A DNA stretch of 64,000 nucleotides from JAVVTR01 sp036653535 (GCA_036653535.1 JAVVTR010000004.1:66202-130201); one strand, 5' to 3'; positions 9,389-18,561 are shown, counted from the stretch's first letter. Program-made: numbers and translations. Notes: generated by a model not told the origin, from the sequence alone.

Positions 9389-9924
9389 CCCTTAATTTTC
9401 TCATCCCTTAAACAATTTTCTTTTGTTTAACACATTCTTTTTTTGTTGTTTATATTGGTATAGGTTCCACGAACACATAGGAAAAACCTATAGAAATGGA
9501 GGCAAGTACCAAACAAAAAACATATTTCTAAATGCAAAGAAACGATTTTTTTTATTTTCCACCTTGTTTCTTTTTGTTTCTTTTTGTTTCTTTATTCCAA
9601 ACTATCCTTTTGAGAAAGACCTCCTTTTTCAAACGGTTTTACCCCCTTAAAATATCAAAAAAGACATACTATATTGCCCGCCCTCCCCATACTTAAGCAT
9701 ATTTTTTTTATTTATTTTTAAGCCACTTTTTAAAATACAAATAATTATATATTAATAAAATAAATCAAAAAAAGGACTAATCTAAAAGATAACATTCCAT
9801 AAAAAAGGCACTTTTTTTTAACACTTTTATAAACATATTATTGCTTTTCTAAAAAAAAAATATACCTTTGCAGTCCCAATTTTGCATTCTATTGAATGAA
9901 GTTAACTAATACAAAAACAATAAT
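9389..9924. other. AT-rich divergent intergenic region
   Basis: This 536-bp stretch separates nhaA (minus) from rpsL (plus). It is very AT-rich with many A and T runs. I see no coding region: the longest ORF (9423-9650) is low-complexity Phe/Leu and resembles no protein. A tandem TTTCTTTTTG-type repeat lies near 9566-9595. The end nearest rpsL contains a well-formed promoter (9841-9870). The rest may hold upstream control of both genes, but nothing specific can be named. Confidence 0.7.
9841..9870 (+). promoter_or_regulatory. Promoter of the rpsL ribosomal cluster
   Basis: TTG at 9841-9843 and TACCTTTG at 9863-9870 are separated by 19 bp, matching the Bacteroidota sigma-ABfr promoter (TTTG-N19-20-TAnnTTTG). 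Transcription would start near 9877, giving a leader of about 48 bases before the rpsL ATG at 9925. A poly-A run fills the spacer. No second promoter of similar quality was seen inside the following 18 kb, though I did not search every gap exhaustively. Confidence 0.7.
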
Positions 9925-10302
9925 ATGCCAACAATCCAACAGTTAGTTCGTAAAGGACGACAAAAATTGACAGACAAAAGCAAGTCACCGGCATTGGACT
10001 CCTGCCCTCAACGTCGCGGCGTTTGCGTACGTGTGTATACTACCACTCCCAAAAAGCCTAATTCGGCTATGCGTAAAGTAGCCAGGGTTCGTTTAACCAA
10101 TCAAAAAGAAGTTAATGCCTACATCCCCGGTGAAGGACACAACTTACAAGAACACTCCATTGTAATGATTCGTGGAGGACGTGTAAAAGACCTCCCAGGG
10201 GTAAGATACCATATTATTCGCGGTGCTTTGGATACTTCCGGTGTGGAAGGAAGAAATCAACGTCGTTCTAAATATGGAACTAAACGTCCTAAGAAAAAAT
10301 AA
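9925..10302 (+). CDS. rpsL: 30S ribosomal protein S12
   Basis: 125-residue uS12 of the decoding centre. TTTPKKPNSAMRK (39-51) and GGRVKDLPGVRYH (84-96) are intact, with wild-type Lys at positions 43 and 88, the sites altered in streptomycin-resistant mutants. Asp89 is the residue methylthiolated in many bacteria. First gene of the ribosomal cluster, 55 bp downstream of the promoter; rpsG follows after 57 bp. Length and sequence are normal for the phylum. Confidence 0.99.
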   Translation: MPTIQQLVRKGRQKLTDKSKSPALDSCPQRRGVCVRVYTTTPKKPNSAMRKVARVRLTNQKEVNAYIPGEGHNLQEHSIVMIRGGRVKDLPGVRYHIIRGALDTSGVEGRNQRRSKYGTKRPKKK

Positions 10303-10359
10303 CAGTACACATTAGTTATACATTATAAGTGAAGTAAAGCGTAAAACAATCGCAATATC

Positions 10360-10827
10360 ATGAGAAAATCAACACCGAAAAAAAAAGAAATATTACCCGA
10401 TCCTAAATTTAATGATGTTATGGTTACCAAATTCATAAATAACATCATGTATGCGGGTAAGAAAAACCTTGCTCACGAAATTTTCTATAAAGCCATAGAG
10501 GTAGTTGCTGAAAAAACCAAGGAAGACGGTTTGGAAACTTGGAAAAAAGCCCTAACCAATGTTACTCCTTCGGTAGAAGTAAGAAGTCGCCGTATCGGAG
10601 GCGCCACTTTTCAAATTCCTTCAGAAATTCGTCCTGAAAGGAAGCAGTCCATTGGAATGAAAGCGCTTATTAATTTTGCCAGAAAGCGTAACGAAAAATC
10701 CATGAGCATGAAATTAGCTTCTGAAATTATAGCAGCTTCTAAAGAAGAAGGTGCCGCCTTTAAGAGGAAAGAGGATACTCACAGAATGGCCGAAGCAAAT
10801 AAGGCTTTCTCCCATTTTAAATTTTAA
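10360..10827 (+). CDS. rpsG: 30S ribosomal protein S7
   Basis: 155-residue uS7, which nucleates assembly of the 16S 3' domain and lines the E site. Recognised from MRKSTPKKKEILPDPKF at the N-terminus, the VEVRSRRIGGATFQIP hairpin (about 72-87) and the C-terminal EDTHRMAEANKAFSHF helix. Second gene of the str-type operon, 18 bp before fusA, as in most bacteria. S7 is the usual autoregulator of this operon, but I could not identify its mRNA site here. Confidence 0.99.
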   Translation: MRKSTPKKKEILPDPKFNDVMVTKFINNIMYAGKKNLAHEIFYKAIEVVAEKTKEDGLETWKKALTNVTPSVEVRSRRIGGATFQIPSEIRPERKQSIGMKALINFARKRNEKSMSMKLASEIIAASKEEGAAFKRKEDTHRMAEANKAFSHFKF

Positions 10828-10845
10828 GCAGAGAGACTAATATAA

Positions 10846-12936
10846 ATGGCACAAGATTTAGCAAAAAACCGTAATATTGGGATTATGGCTCATATAGATG
10901 CCGGGAAAACGACATGCTCTGAGCGTATTTTGTATTACACTGGGAAAAATCATAAAATAGGGGAAACCCACGATGGTTCGGCTACCATGGATTGGATGGC
11001 GCAAGAACAAGAGAGAGGTATTACTATTACTTCTGCCGCAACCACCGTATTTTGGAAATACCACGACGAAAGTTATAAAATTAACCTGATAGACACTCCG
11101 GGACACGTAGACTTTACTGTAGAAGTAGAACGTTCTTTACGGGTATTAGATGGAGCTGTTGCTCTTTTCTGTGCGGTTGGTGGTGTTCAACCTCAATCGG
11201 AAACAGTTTGGCGTCAGGCAAATAAATATAAGGTTCCTAGAATATGTTTCGTTAATAAGATGGATCGTACTGGGGCCGATTTTTTTAATGTAGTTCAGCA
11301 AATAAAAGAACGTCTTCAAACCAAGCCTGTAGTTTTGGAAATACCTATAGGTCAAGAAGATTCTTTTACTGGTGTAGTAGATTTAATTTCTCGCAAAGCT
11401 TATCAGTGGAGCGAAGAAGATAAAGGCCTTACCTACTTTGAAGTTCCTATGCCCGAAGATCTAAAAGATACGGTAGAGGAATATCGCAATAAGTTGGTGG
11501 AAATTGCAGCGGAAGAGAATGAAATGTTGATGGAGAAATACTTTGAGGATCCTGCAACTATTACAGAAGATGAAATTATTGCAGCTATCCGTAAAGGGAC
11601 CGTAGAGATGAAAATCAATCCGGTTTTATGCGGTTCCGCTTTTAAAAACAAAGGTGTTCAACTTTTATTAGATGCCATTATTCGTTATTTACCAAGTCCT
11701 TTGGATGTAGATGCTATTGTAGGGAAAAATCCAAAAACCGACGAAGAAGAAGATCGTGCAGTAGATGTAAACGCTCCTTTTAGTGCTTTAGCATTTAAAA
11801 TTGCCACCGATCCTTTTGTTGGTAGAATTGCATTCTTCCGGGTTTATTCTGGTTGTTTAGATGCAGGTTCTTATGTTCTCAATGCTTCTACAGGAAAAAA
11901 AGAACGTATCTCTCGTATTTTGCAGATGCACTCCAACAAACAGCAACCTATGGACAGAATAGAAACTGGAGATATAGGTGCTGCCGTAGGATTTAAAGAA
12001 ATAAAAACAGGAAATACCCTTTGCGACGAAACACATCCTATCGTTTTAGAATCCATGTCTTTTCCTGAACCTGTTATTAGTATTGCAATAGAGCCAGTTT
12101 CCCAAGTGGATGTAGATAAACTATCGGTGGGCCTTATAAAGTTAGCCGAAGAAGACCCTACTTTCCAAGTAAGAAGTGATGAGGAATCGGGTCAAACTGT
12201 TATTAGTGGTATGGGTGAACTTCATTTGGATGTTTTATTGGATAGACTAAAACGGGAATTTCACGTAGAATGTAACCAAGGTCGTCCTCAAGTTGCCTAT
12301 AAAGAAGCTATTCTTTCTACTGTTCGTCATAGAGAAACTTACAAGAAACAAACTGGTGGTAGAGGAAAATTTGCCGATATTGTTTTTGAAATATCTCCAG
12401 CAGATGAAGGTTTTAAAGGTCTTCAATTTGTGAATGAAGTAAAAGGAGGTAATATTCCAAAAGAATATATTCCTTCTATTGAAAAAGGATTTAAGGCCTC
12501 TTTATGCAATGGTGTATTGGCTGGTTATCCTGTAGAAAGCCTCAAAGTTCGTCTTTTAGATGGTTCTTTCCACCCGGTAGACTCCGATGCTCTCTCTTTT
12601 GAAATTTGTGCAAAAATTGGTTTTCGTGAATCCTGTAGAAAAGCAAAATCGGCCCTATTGGAACCAATTATGTTTGTCGAAATAGAAACTCCAGACAGTT
12701 ATGTTGGGGATGTTTCTAGTGACTTGAACCGACGTAGGGGGATCATGGAAGGTATTGAAGCCAAAATGGGCGGACAAGCTATACGGGCTAAAGTTCCTTT
12801 GGCTGAAATGTTTGGTTATGTCACCGCCTTGCGTACCTTAAGTTCCGGTAGAGCCAGTTCTACTATGGAATATTCTCATCACGCAGAAGCACCTAATAGT
12901 GTTACCGAAGAAGTTATCAAACAAGCTAACAAATAA
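10846..12936 (+). CDS. fusA: Elongation factor G
   Basis: GTPase that drives ribosomal translocation. The 696-residue protein carries G1 AHIDAGKTT (15-23), the switch segment RGITITSAA, G3 DTPGHVD, G4 NKMD, and the domain IV loop region with GGRGKFADIVFEI and SYVGDVSSDLNRRRG. Length is normal. It lies between rpsG and rpsJ. No tuf gene follows, the usual arrangement in Bacteroidota and a difference from the E. coli str operon. Confidence 0.99.
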   Translation: MAQDLAKNRNIGIMAHIDAGKTTCSERILYYTGKNHKIGETHDGSATMDWMAQEQERGITITSAATTVFWKYHDESYKINLIDTPGHVDFTVEVERSLRVLDGAVALFCAVGGVQPQSETVWRQANKYKVPRICFVNKMDRTGADFFNVVQQIKERLQTKPVVLEIPIGQEDSFTGVVDLISRKAYQWSEEDKGLTYFEVPMPEDLKDTVEEYRNKLVEIAAEENEMLMEKYFEDPATITEDEIIAAIRKGTVEMKINPVLCGSAFKNKGVQLLLDAIIRYLPSPLDVDAIVGKNPKTDEEEDRAVDVNAPFSALAFKIATDPFVGRIAFFRVYSGCLDAGSYVLNASTGKKERISRILQMHSNKQQPMDRIETGDIGAAVGFKEIKTGNTLCDETHPIVLESMSFPEPVISIAIEPVSQVDVDKLSVGLIKLAEEDPTFQVRSDEESGQTVISGMGELHLDVLLDRLKREFHVECNQGRPQVAYKEAILSTVRHRETYKKQTGGRGKFADIVFEISPADEGFKGLQFVNEVKGGNIPKEYIPSIEKGFKASLCNGVLAGYPVESLKVRLLDGSFHPVDSDALSFEICAKIGFRESCRKAKSALLEPIMFVEIETPDSYVGDVSSDLNRRRGIMEGIEAKMGGQAIRAKVPLAEMFGYVTALRTLSSGRASSTMEYSHHAEAPNSVTEEVIKQANK

Positions 12937-12964
12937 ACAACGTTCTTTATAAAATAAAAAAACC

Positions 12965-13273
12965 GTGAGTCAACAACGAATTAGAATTAAATTAAAATCT
13001 TACGATTACAATTTAGTCGACAAATCAGCTGAAAAAATCGTAAAGACGGTAAAACTTACTGGTGCTATGGTTAGTGGACCGATTCCACTTCCCACCAATA
13101 AAAAAATCTTTACTGTAAATCGTTCCACTTTCGTAAACAAAAAAGCACGCGAACAATTCGAATTATCTGCATACAAAAGACTGCTGGATATACATAGTAG
13201 CAGTTCTAAAACCATAGATGCATTGATGAAACTTGAATTACCAAGTGGTGTAGAAGTGGAAATAAAAGTCTGA
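12965..13273 (+). CDS. rpsJ: 30S ribosomal protein S10 (GTG start)
   Basis: 102-residue uS10 of the 30S head, also the NusE partner in antitermination. Recognised from SQQRIRIKLKSYDYNLVDKS, GPIPLPTNKKIFTVNRS and the C-terminal LPSGVEVEIKV. The start codon is GTG; the conserved N-terminus begins directly after it and no ATG lies close by in frame. Only 28 bp separate it from fusA, so the str and S10 operons look fused. No Shine-Dalgarno sequence precedes the start. Confidence 0.97.
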   Translation: MSQQRIRIKLKSYDYNLVDKSAEKIVKTVKLTGAMVSGPIPLPTNKKIFTVNRSTFVNKKAREQFELSAYKRLLDIHSSSSKTIDALMKLELPSGVEVEIKV

Positions 13274-13337
13274 GGTTAAGATTTTCCGCACCAAAAAGAA
13301 ATTAACAGAATAAATAAACCATAAACAAGCAAATATA

Positions 13338-13967
13338 ATGTCCGGATTAATAGGAAAAAAAATCGGAATGACTAGCGTTTGGGATGCCTCTGGCCAAAAT
13401 GTGCCATGCACGGTAATAGAAGCTGGTCCTTGTGTGGTAACGCAAGTAAAAACAAAAGAAAAGGATGGCTACGAAGCCATTCAGTTATCTTACGGAGAAC
13501 GAAAAGAAAAACATACTCCAAAAGCTTTACAGGGTCATTTTGCCAAAGCAAATACCACTCCTAAGCTAATTAGCATGGAGTTTACTCGTTTTGAAGAAGG
13601 TAATCGCAAAAAGCATGGAGAATGTTTAAACGTAGATGTATTCAAAGAGGGTGAATTTGTGGATGTTGCAGGATACACTAAAGGAAAAGGGTTTCAAGGG
13701 GTTGTTAAACGTCACGGATTTGGTGGTGTTGGACAAAGTACTCACGGCCAACATAACCGCCTTAGAGCCCCAGGTTCTGTAGGAGCATCGTCTTATCCTT
13801 CTCGTTTATTTAAAGGCTTGCGCATGGCCGGACGTACCGGACACGAAAGAAGAAAGAATATTAACCTTATGGTGGTGAAGATCGTTCCTGAAAAGAATTT
13901 AATTTTAGTAAAAGGGTCCGTTCCCGGTCCTAAAGGTTCATTTTTAAAAATAGAGAGATGGAGCTAA
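13338..13967 (+). CDS. rplC: 50S ribosomal protein L3
   Basis: 209-residue uL3, one of the first proteins to bind 23S rRNA, with a loop reaching the peptidyl transferase centre. The loop sequence GVGQSTHGQHNRLRAPGSVG is present; its Gln is the methylation site in many species. The last 10 bases overlap the start of rplD in another frame, so translation of the two is probably coupled. It starts 64 bp after rpsJ, the widest gap in this part of the cluster. Confidence 0.98.
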   Translation: MSGLIGKKIGMTSVWDASGQNVPCTVIEAGPCVVTQVKTKEKDGYEAIQLSYGERKEKHTPKALQGHFAKANTTPKLISMEFTRFEEGNRKKHGECLNVDVFKEGEFVDVAGYTKGKGFQGVVKRHGFGGVGQSTHGQHNRLRAPGSVGASSYPSRLFKGLRMAGRTGHERRKNINLMVVKIVPEKNLILVKGSVPGPKGSFLKIERWS

Positions 13968-14596
13968 TAGTATATAACACCAACGGTCAAGAAACCGGAA
14001 GAAAAATTAGTATTAATGATGATATCGTTAATATAAGTCCGAACGAACATGCTATTTACTTAGATGTTAAACAGTATTTGGCCAATCAACGTCAAGGGAC
14101 TCATAAAAGCAAAGAAAGATCCGAAATGTCGGGAAGTACTCGCAAACTTAGAAAACAAAAAGGTGGTGGTGGAGCCCGTATTGGCGATATCAATTCTCCT
14201 CTTTTAGTTGGTGGAGCTCGCGTTTTTGGACCTAAACCACGGGATTATCGTTTTAAGCTAAATAAAAAACAAAAAAGAATAGCTCGCCTTTCTGCTATGT
14301 CTTGCAAGTTAAAAGAAAACAATATAACCGTAGTAGAAGATTTCACTTTTGAAGCTCCAAAAACTAAGAGAATGATAGAAATTCTGAAAAATCTAAAACT
14401 TTCTGAAAAAAAATCACTTATAGTGCTGGTAGATTCAAATAAATTTGTATCTTTGTCCTCCCGAAATTTGCCGCTAACGAAAGTTGTAAATGTTACAGAT
14501 TTAAACACTTATGATATTCTCAATGCGAAAAATTTGTTGTTTGTAGAAAGTTCAGCTAAAAAGTTGGATGAAATTTACAGCGAATTAATTAAGTAA
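13958..14596 (+). CDS. rplD: 50S ribosomal protein L4
   Basis: 212-residue uL4, an assembly protein whose extended loop lines the peptide exit tunnel. The loop is visible around residues 45-90: GTHKSKERSEMSGSTRKLRK, then GGGARIGDINSPLLVGGARVFGPKPRDY (split here by eye). The start overlaps rplC by 10 bp. In E. coli L4 represses the S10 operon; whether that holds here cannot be read from the sequence. Followed by rplW after 19 bp. Confidence 0.98.
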   Translation: MELIVYNTNGQETGRKISINDDIVNISPNEHAIYLDVKQYLANQRQGTHKSKERSEMSGSTRKLRKQKGGGGARIGDINSPLLVGGARVFGPKPRDYRFKLNKKQKRIARLSAMSCKLKENNITVVEDFTFEAPKTKRMIEILKNLKLSEKKSLIVLVDSNKFVSLSSRNLPLTKVVNVTDLNTYDILNAKNLLFVESSAKKLDEIYSELIK

Positions 14597-14615
14597 ACTG
14601 CTTAAAACGAGACAA

Positions 14616-14906
14616 ATGAATATAATAATTAAACCCATCGTCACAGAAAAGATGACGAAAGTCGGCGAGAAATTTAACCGTATCGGTTTTATCGTAGACA
14701 AAGCAGCAAATAAAATTGAGATAAAAAAAGCCGTAGAAGAATTATATAGCGTTAAGGTTCTTAACGTAAATACCATGAACTTTGCAGGCAAAAACAAATC
14801 TCGTTATACTAAAGGTGGTTTTGTAGAAGGCAAAACCAATGCTATCAAAAAAGCATTGGTAACTTTGGCCCAAGGCGATACTATTGATTTTTATAGTAAT
14901 ATTTAG
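14616..14906 (+). CDS. rplW: 50S ribosomal protein L23
   Basis: 96-residue uL23, which sits at the tunnel exit and docks trigger factor, SRP and the translocon. Recognised from IIKPIVTEKMTKVGEKFN at the N-terminus and the GKNKSRYTKGGFVEGKTNAIKKA loop (residues about 56-78). Its position between rplD and rplB matches all S10 operons. Length is normal. The rplB ATG follows 4 bp after the stop. Confidence 0.98.
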   Translation: MNIIIKPIVTEKMTKVGEKFNRIGFIVDKAANKIEIKKAVEELYSVKVLNVNTMNFAGKNKSRYTKGGFVEGKTNAIKKALVTLAQGDTIDFYSNI

Positions 14907-14910
14907 AAAG

Positions 14911-15735
14911 ATGGCTTTAAAAAAATTAAAACCCACAACACCGGGTCAGCGTTTTAAAAATGCGAGCACGTTTGAAGAAATAACGACCTCCACTCCAGAA
15001 AAGAGCTTATTGGCTCCTTCTCACAAAAGTGGCGGACGTAACAACCAAGGTAAAATGACCATGAGATACCTTGGAGGTGGTCATAAAAGACAATATCGTG
15101 TTATCGATTTTTTGCGGGAGAAAGACAATATTCCCGCCACTGTTAAATCTATAGAATATGATCCTAATCGTACTGCACGTATAGCTTTATTAGTTTATGC
15201 GGATGGCGAAAAAAGATATATTTTAGCTCCTCAGGGCTTACAGGTTGGACAAAAGCTTTTATCTGGTAAAGATATAGCTCCAGACCTCGGTAATGCACTT
15301 TATCTGAGTGAGATTCCTTTTGGCACTCTAATTTACAATATAGAATTACGCCCTGGACAGGGAGCGAAAATGGTTCGTAGTGCTGGTGCTTATGCACAAC
15401 TTATGTCTCGTGAAGACAAATATGCCGTCATAAAGTTACCCTCCGGTGAAACCCGCAAAATTCTTCAAACTTGCAAAGCTACTATTGGAATTGCATCCAA
15501 TGTAGACCATAGTTTGGAATCTTCTGGGAAGGCCGGCCGTAGCCGTTGGTTAGGCCGCCGTCCCCGCAATCGCGGTGTAGTTATGAACCCTGTCGATCAC
15601 CCAATGGGTGGTGGTGAAGGTCGTGCTTCGGGCGGACAACCCCGTTCTAGGAATGGTATTCCATCGAAGGGTTACAAGACTCGTCGTCAGAAGAACCAAT
15701 CCAACCAATTCATCATTGAAAGAAGGAAGAAATAA
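14911..15735 (+). CDS. rplB: 50S ribosomal protein L2
   Basis: 274-residue uL2, needed for subunit association and peptidyl transfer. The essential His lies in VMNPVDHPMGGGEGRASGG near residue 230. I placed the start at the ATG at 14911 (MALKKLKPTTPGQRF), 4 bp after the rplW stop; an in-frame ATG at 14884 inside rplW would add nine residues unlike any L2. The tail KTRRQKNQSNQFIIERRKK is typical. Followed by rpsS after 19 bp. Confidence 0.98.
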   Translation: MALKKLKPTTPGQRFKNASTFEEITTSTPEKSLLAPSHKSGGRNNQGKMTMRYLGGGHKRQYRVIDFLREKDNIPATVKSIEYDPNRTARIALLVYADGEKRYILAPQGLQVGQKLLSGKDIAPDLGNALYLSEIPFGTLIYNIELRPGQGAKMVRSAGAYAQLMSREDKYAVIKLPSGETRKILQTCKATIGIASNVDHSLESSGKAGRSRWLGRRPRNRGVVMNPVDHPMGGGEGRASGGQPRSRNGIPSKGYKTRRQKNQSNQFIIERRKK

Positions 15736-15754
15736 CGTTTAAAAAATTAAGTTT

Positions 15755-16033
15755 ATGAGCCGTTCAATAAAAAAAGGTCCATACATACACTATAAACTGG
15801 AAAAGAAAGTTCTATCAGCCGCAAATAGTAAAAAGAAATCTACTATTAAGACTTGGTCAAGAGCCTCTATGATATCTCCAGATTTTGTAGGTCAGACAAT
15901 TGCTGTCCATAACGGAAACAAATTTATACCTGTTTACGTAACTGAAAACATGGTTGGACACAAGTTAGGTGAATTTGCACCTACGCGTGTCTTCCGCGGA
16001 CACGCCGGCAATAAGGACAAAGGTAAAAAGTAA
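15755..16033 (+). CDS. rpsS: 30S ribosomal protein S19
   Basis: 92-residue uS19 at the top of the 30S head, paired with S13. Recognised from SRSIKKGPYI at the start, KTWSRASMISPDFVGQTIAV in the middle and NMVGHKLGEFAPTRVFRGH near the end. Length and motif spacing are normal. It follows rplB and precedes rplV by 21 bp, the universal order. Confidence 0.98.
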   Translation: MSRSIKKGPYIHYKLEKKVLSAANSKKKSTIKTWSRASMISPDFVGQTIAVHNGNKFIPVYVTENMVGHKLGEFAPTRVFRGHAGNKDKGKK

Positions 16034-16054
16034 TCCTAAGAAAATAACAGAGAA

Positions 16055-16501
16055 ATGGGATCGAGAAAACGCATTCGAGCAGAAAAAATAAAAGAGCAGA
16101 AAAAAATGCTCTGTATGGCTAAGTTGAACAACAACCCTACTTCCCCTCGTAAAACCAGATACACGGCAGACCTTATCCGTGGTTTGGATGTAGATAAAGC
16201 CTTAGCTGTTTTACAATATGGAAAACGCGAAGCCGCACCAAAACTGCACAAACTTCTTCGTTCTGCCATTGCAAATTGGCAAAATAAAAATGAAGGAGCA
16301 CGCATGGAAGATGCAAAACTATACGTAAAAGAAATTTTTGTAGACGGGGGGGTACAATTGAAAAGATTACGCCCTGCTCCACAAGGAAGAGGTTATCGTA
16401 TCAGAAAACGCTCCAATCATGTCACTCTTATTTTGGGAAGTCGTACGGAAATGGTAGAGGCAGTAAAAGAAGTTGAACAATCAGAACCTGAAAAAAAATA
16501 G
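16055..16501 (+). CDS. rplV: 50S ribosomal protein L22
   Basis: 148-residue uL22, whose hairpin lines the exit tunnel and is a site of macrolide resistance. The hairpin region is intact (KRLRPAPQGRGYRIRKRSNH, about 108-127). The protein is longer than the E. coli one (110 residues), with an N-terminal basic segment and a short acidic tail ending in EQSEPEKK. The rpsC ATG follows 3 bp after the stop. Confidence 0.98.
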   Translation: MGSRKRIRAEKIKEQKKMLCMAKLNNNPTSPRKTRYTADLIRGLDVDKALAVLQYGKREAAPKLHKLLRSAIANWQNKNEGARMEDAKLYVKEIFVDGGVQLKRLRPAPQGRGYRIRKRSNHVTLILGSRTEMVEAVKEVEQSEPEKK

Positions 16502-16504
16502 ATA

Positions 16505-17236
16505 ATGGGACAAAAAACAAATCCTATAGGTAATAGACTGGGAATCATTAGAGGTTGGGATTCCAATTGGTTTGGTGGTCGTAAATTTGAAGCCAAATTA
16601 GTAGAAGACGATAAAATTAGAAAATATCTTAATGCTCGTTTAGCTAAAGCTGGAATATCTAAGATTTTAATTGAACGTACTCTTAAATTAGTCACCATTA
16701 CTATTTTTACCGCTCGTCCGGGATTGATCATAGGCAAAGCAGGTCAAGAAGTAGATAAACTTAAGGAAGAGTTAAAAAAACTAACCAATAAAGAAATTCA
16801 AATTAATATATCCGAAGTAAAACGTCCCGAATTAGATGCTGTTATAGTTTCGGCTTCTATTGCTCGCCAATTGGAAGGACGTGTTTCTTACCGTAAGGCC
16901 ATTAAAACGGCCGTAGCTTCTGCCATAAGAATGGGTGCCGAGGGTATTAAAGTTCAGATTTCTGGTCGTTTGGGAGGAGCCGAAATGGCTCGTACGGAAC
17001 ACTTCAAAGAAGGTCGTACTCCTCTTCATACCTTAAGAGCTGATATTGATTATGCCTTAACAGAAGCACATACCACTTACGGACGTTTAGGTATCAAAGT
17101 TTGGATCTGCCGTGGAATTATCTACGGAAAAAGAGATTTAACCGCCAATTTCAGTACCCCTCCTGTATCTAAAGATATGCCCAATCGTGGAGGAGCAAAC
17201 CGGAATATGGGGAACAGAAGAAAGAAAAATAATTAG
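16505..17236 (+). CDS. rpsC: 30S ribosomal protein S3
   Basis: 243-residue uS3 that forms the mRNA entry channel with S4 and S5. The type II KH domain is visible in TARPGLIIGKAGQEVDKLKE (about residues 74-93), and the C-terminal domain in GRLGGAEMARTEHFKEGRTP. The tail is rich in Asn, Arg and Lys (NRGGANRNMGNRRKKNN). Starts 3 bp after rplV; rplP follows after 32 bp. Confidence 0.98.
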   Translation: MGQKTNPIGNRLGIIRGWDSNWFGGRKFEAKLVEDDKIRKYLNARLAKAGISKILIERTLKLVTITIFTARPGLIIGKAGQEVDKLKEELKKLTNKEIQINISEVKRPELDAVIVSASIARQLEGRVSYRKAIKTAVASAIRMGAEGIKVQISGRLGGAEMARTEHFKEGRTPLHTLRADIDYALTEAHTTYGRLGIKVWICRGIIYGKRDLTANFSTPPVSKDMPNRGGANRNMGNRRKKNN

Positions 17237-17268
17237 CGAAAGCGTCAACATTTTAACACGATATAAAA

Positions 17269-17691
17269 ATGTTACAACCAAAGAAAACAAAGTTTAGGAA
17301 GCAGCAGAAGGGAAGAATGAAAGGCAATACCAAAAGAGGTGCCGAAATTGCATTCGGTTCTTTTGGAATCAAAGCCATGGAAACCGCCCCTATTACCGGT
17401 CGCCAAATAGAAGCTGCCCGTCAAGCTGTAACACGTTACATGAAGCGTGAAGGCCAAATTTGGATCCGAATTTTTCCGGACAAACCTATTACCAAGAAAC
17501 CTAATGAAGTACGTATGGGTAAAGGGAAAGGTGCTCCTGAATATTTTGTCGCTCGTGTATGCCCTGGACGGATTTTATTTGAAGCCGATGGAGTTTCAGA
17601 ATCCGTAGCAAAGGAAGCCCTTCGTTTAGCGGCTCAAAAACTTCCTATTGCCGTTAAATTTGTAGTTAGAAGAGATTACATACCCGAATAA
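17269..17691 (+). CDS. rplP: 50S ribosomal protein L16
   Basis: 140-residue uL16, which contacts the A-site tRNA and completes the 50S subunit late in assembly. Recognised from MLQPKKTKFRKQQKGRMKG, ITGRQIEAARQAVTRYMKR and IWIRIFPDKPITKKPNEVRM. The PEYFVARVCPGRILFE segment near 91-106 includes the conserved Arg hydroxylated in some bacteria. Normal length; rpmC follows after 12 bp. Confidence 0.98.
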   Translation: MLQPKKTKFRKQQKGRMKGNTKRGAEIAFGSFGIKAMETAPITGRQIEAARQAVTRYMKREGQIWIRIFPDKPITKKPNEVRMGKGKGAPEYFVARVCPGRILFEADGVSESVAKEALRLAAQKLPIAVKFVVRRDYIPE

Positions 17692-17703
17692 TAAGGAATA
17701 GCA

Positions 17704-17901
17704 ATGAAAACAGAATTCGTAATAAAAGAATTATCTACGCCCGAATTAAAAGATCGATTATCCGTAGAACAGGTAGAACTGAATAAATTAAAATTAAATC
17801 ATGCTATTTCACCTGTAGAAAATCCCAACCTAATTAAGGTTCACAAGAAAACTATTGCTCGCATTTTAACGGAATTGCGTCGTAGGGAATTAGCAGAATA
17901 A
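17704..17901 (+). CDS. rpmC: 50S ribosomal protein L29
   Basis: 65-residue uL29, a two-helix protein near the tunnel exit. Recognised by size, position between rplP and rpsQ, and the sequence ELSTPELKDRLSVEQVELNK followed by the C-terminal KTIARILTELRRRELAE helix, which carries the family's IARIxTExRxRE pattern. Followed by rpsQ after 23 bp. Confidence 0.97.
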   Translation: MKTEFVIKELSTPELKDRLSVEQVELNKLKLNHAISPVENPNLIKVHKKTIARILTELRRRELAE

Positions 17902-17924
17902 CGCTCCATAAGAAAGATAGAAGC

Positions 17925-18179
17925 ATGGAAAGAAATTTAAGAAAAGAGAGAATAGGTGTTGTTGTCAGCAATAAGATGCAAAAGACCATCACCATTTTGG
18001 TTGAACGGAAAACCAAGCACCCTATTTACGGTAAATTCGTAAAAAAATCAACCAAGTTCAAGGCTCATGACGAAAAGAACGACTGCCACGAAGGCGATAC
18101 CGTTCGTATCATGGAAACCAGACCCTTGAGCAAGGATAAATGTTGGAGATTAGTTGAAATTATTGAAAGAGCAAAATAA
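17925..18179 (+). CDS. rpsQ: 30S ribosomal protein S17
   Basis: 84-residue uS17, an early-binding OB-fold protein of the 30S body. The pattern RIGVVVSNKMQKTITILVER, KHPIYGKFVKKSTKFKAHDE and TVRIMETRPLSKDKCWRLVE covers the whole fold. Normal length. The rplN ATG follows only 2 bp after the stop. Confidence 0.98.
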   Translation: MERNLRKERIGVVVSNKMQKTITILVERKTKHPIYGKFVKKSTKFKAHDEKNDCHEGDTVRIMETRPLSKDKCWRLVEIIERAK

Positions 18180-18181
18180 TT

Positions 18182-18550
18182 ATGATACAGCAAGAAAGTA
18201 GACTTAGTGTTGCCGATAACAGTGGAGCCAAAACAGTACTCTGCATTCGCGTGCTAGGGGGCACCAAAAGAAGATACGCAAGCGTAGGTGATAAAATTAT
18301 CGTTGCTATAAAAGATGCCATTCCTTCTGGTAACGTAAAAAAAGGAACCGTATCCAAGGCTGTTATCGTTAGAACAACCAAAGAAGTTCGCAGAGCGGAT
18401 GGTTCTTATATTCGCTTCGATGACAATGCCGTTGTGTTGCTTACTCCTAACGACGAAATGCGTGGTACTCGTATTTTTGGACCCGTGGCGCGTGAGTTAA
18501 GAGAAAAACAATTTATGAAGATTGTTTCACTAGCACCAGAAGTGCTTTAA
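18182..18550 (+). CDS. rplN: 50S ribosomal protein L14
   Basis: 122-residue uL14 of the intersubunit face and the binding site of RsfS, whose gene lies at 3827-4507. Recognised from MIQQESRLSVADNSGAKTVL, KRRYASVGDKIIVAIKDAIP and TRIFGPVARELREKQFMKIV. Normal length. Any change in how RsfS docks, given its N-terminal extension, would involve this protein; the L14 sequence itself looks ordinary. Confidence 0.98.
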   Translation: MIQQESRLSVADNSGAKTVLCIRVLGGTKRRYASVGDKIIVAIKDAIPSGNVKKGTVSKAVIVRTTKEVRRADGSYIRFDDNAVVLLTPNDEMRGTRIFGPVARELREKQFMKIVSLAPEVL

Positions 18551-18561
18551 AAATTATACGC

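Noticed and set aside
9423..9650. 75-residue Phe-rich ORF in the nhaA-rpsL gap
   Set aside because: Low-complexity composition produced by T runs; no initiation context or similarity.
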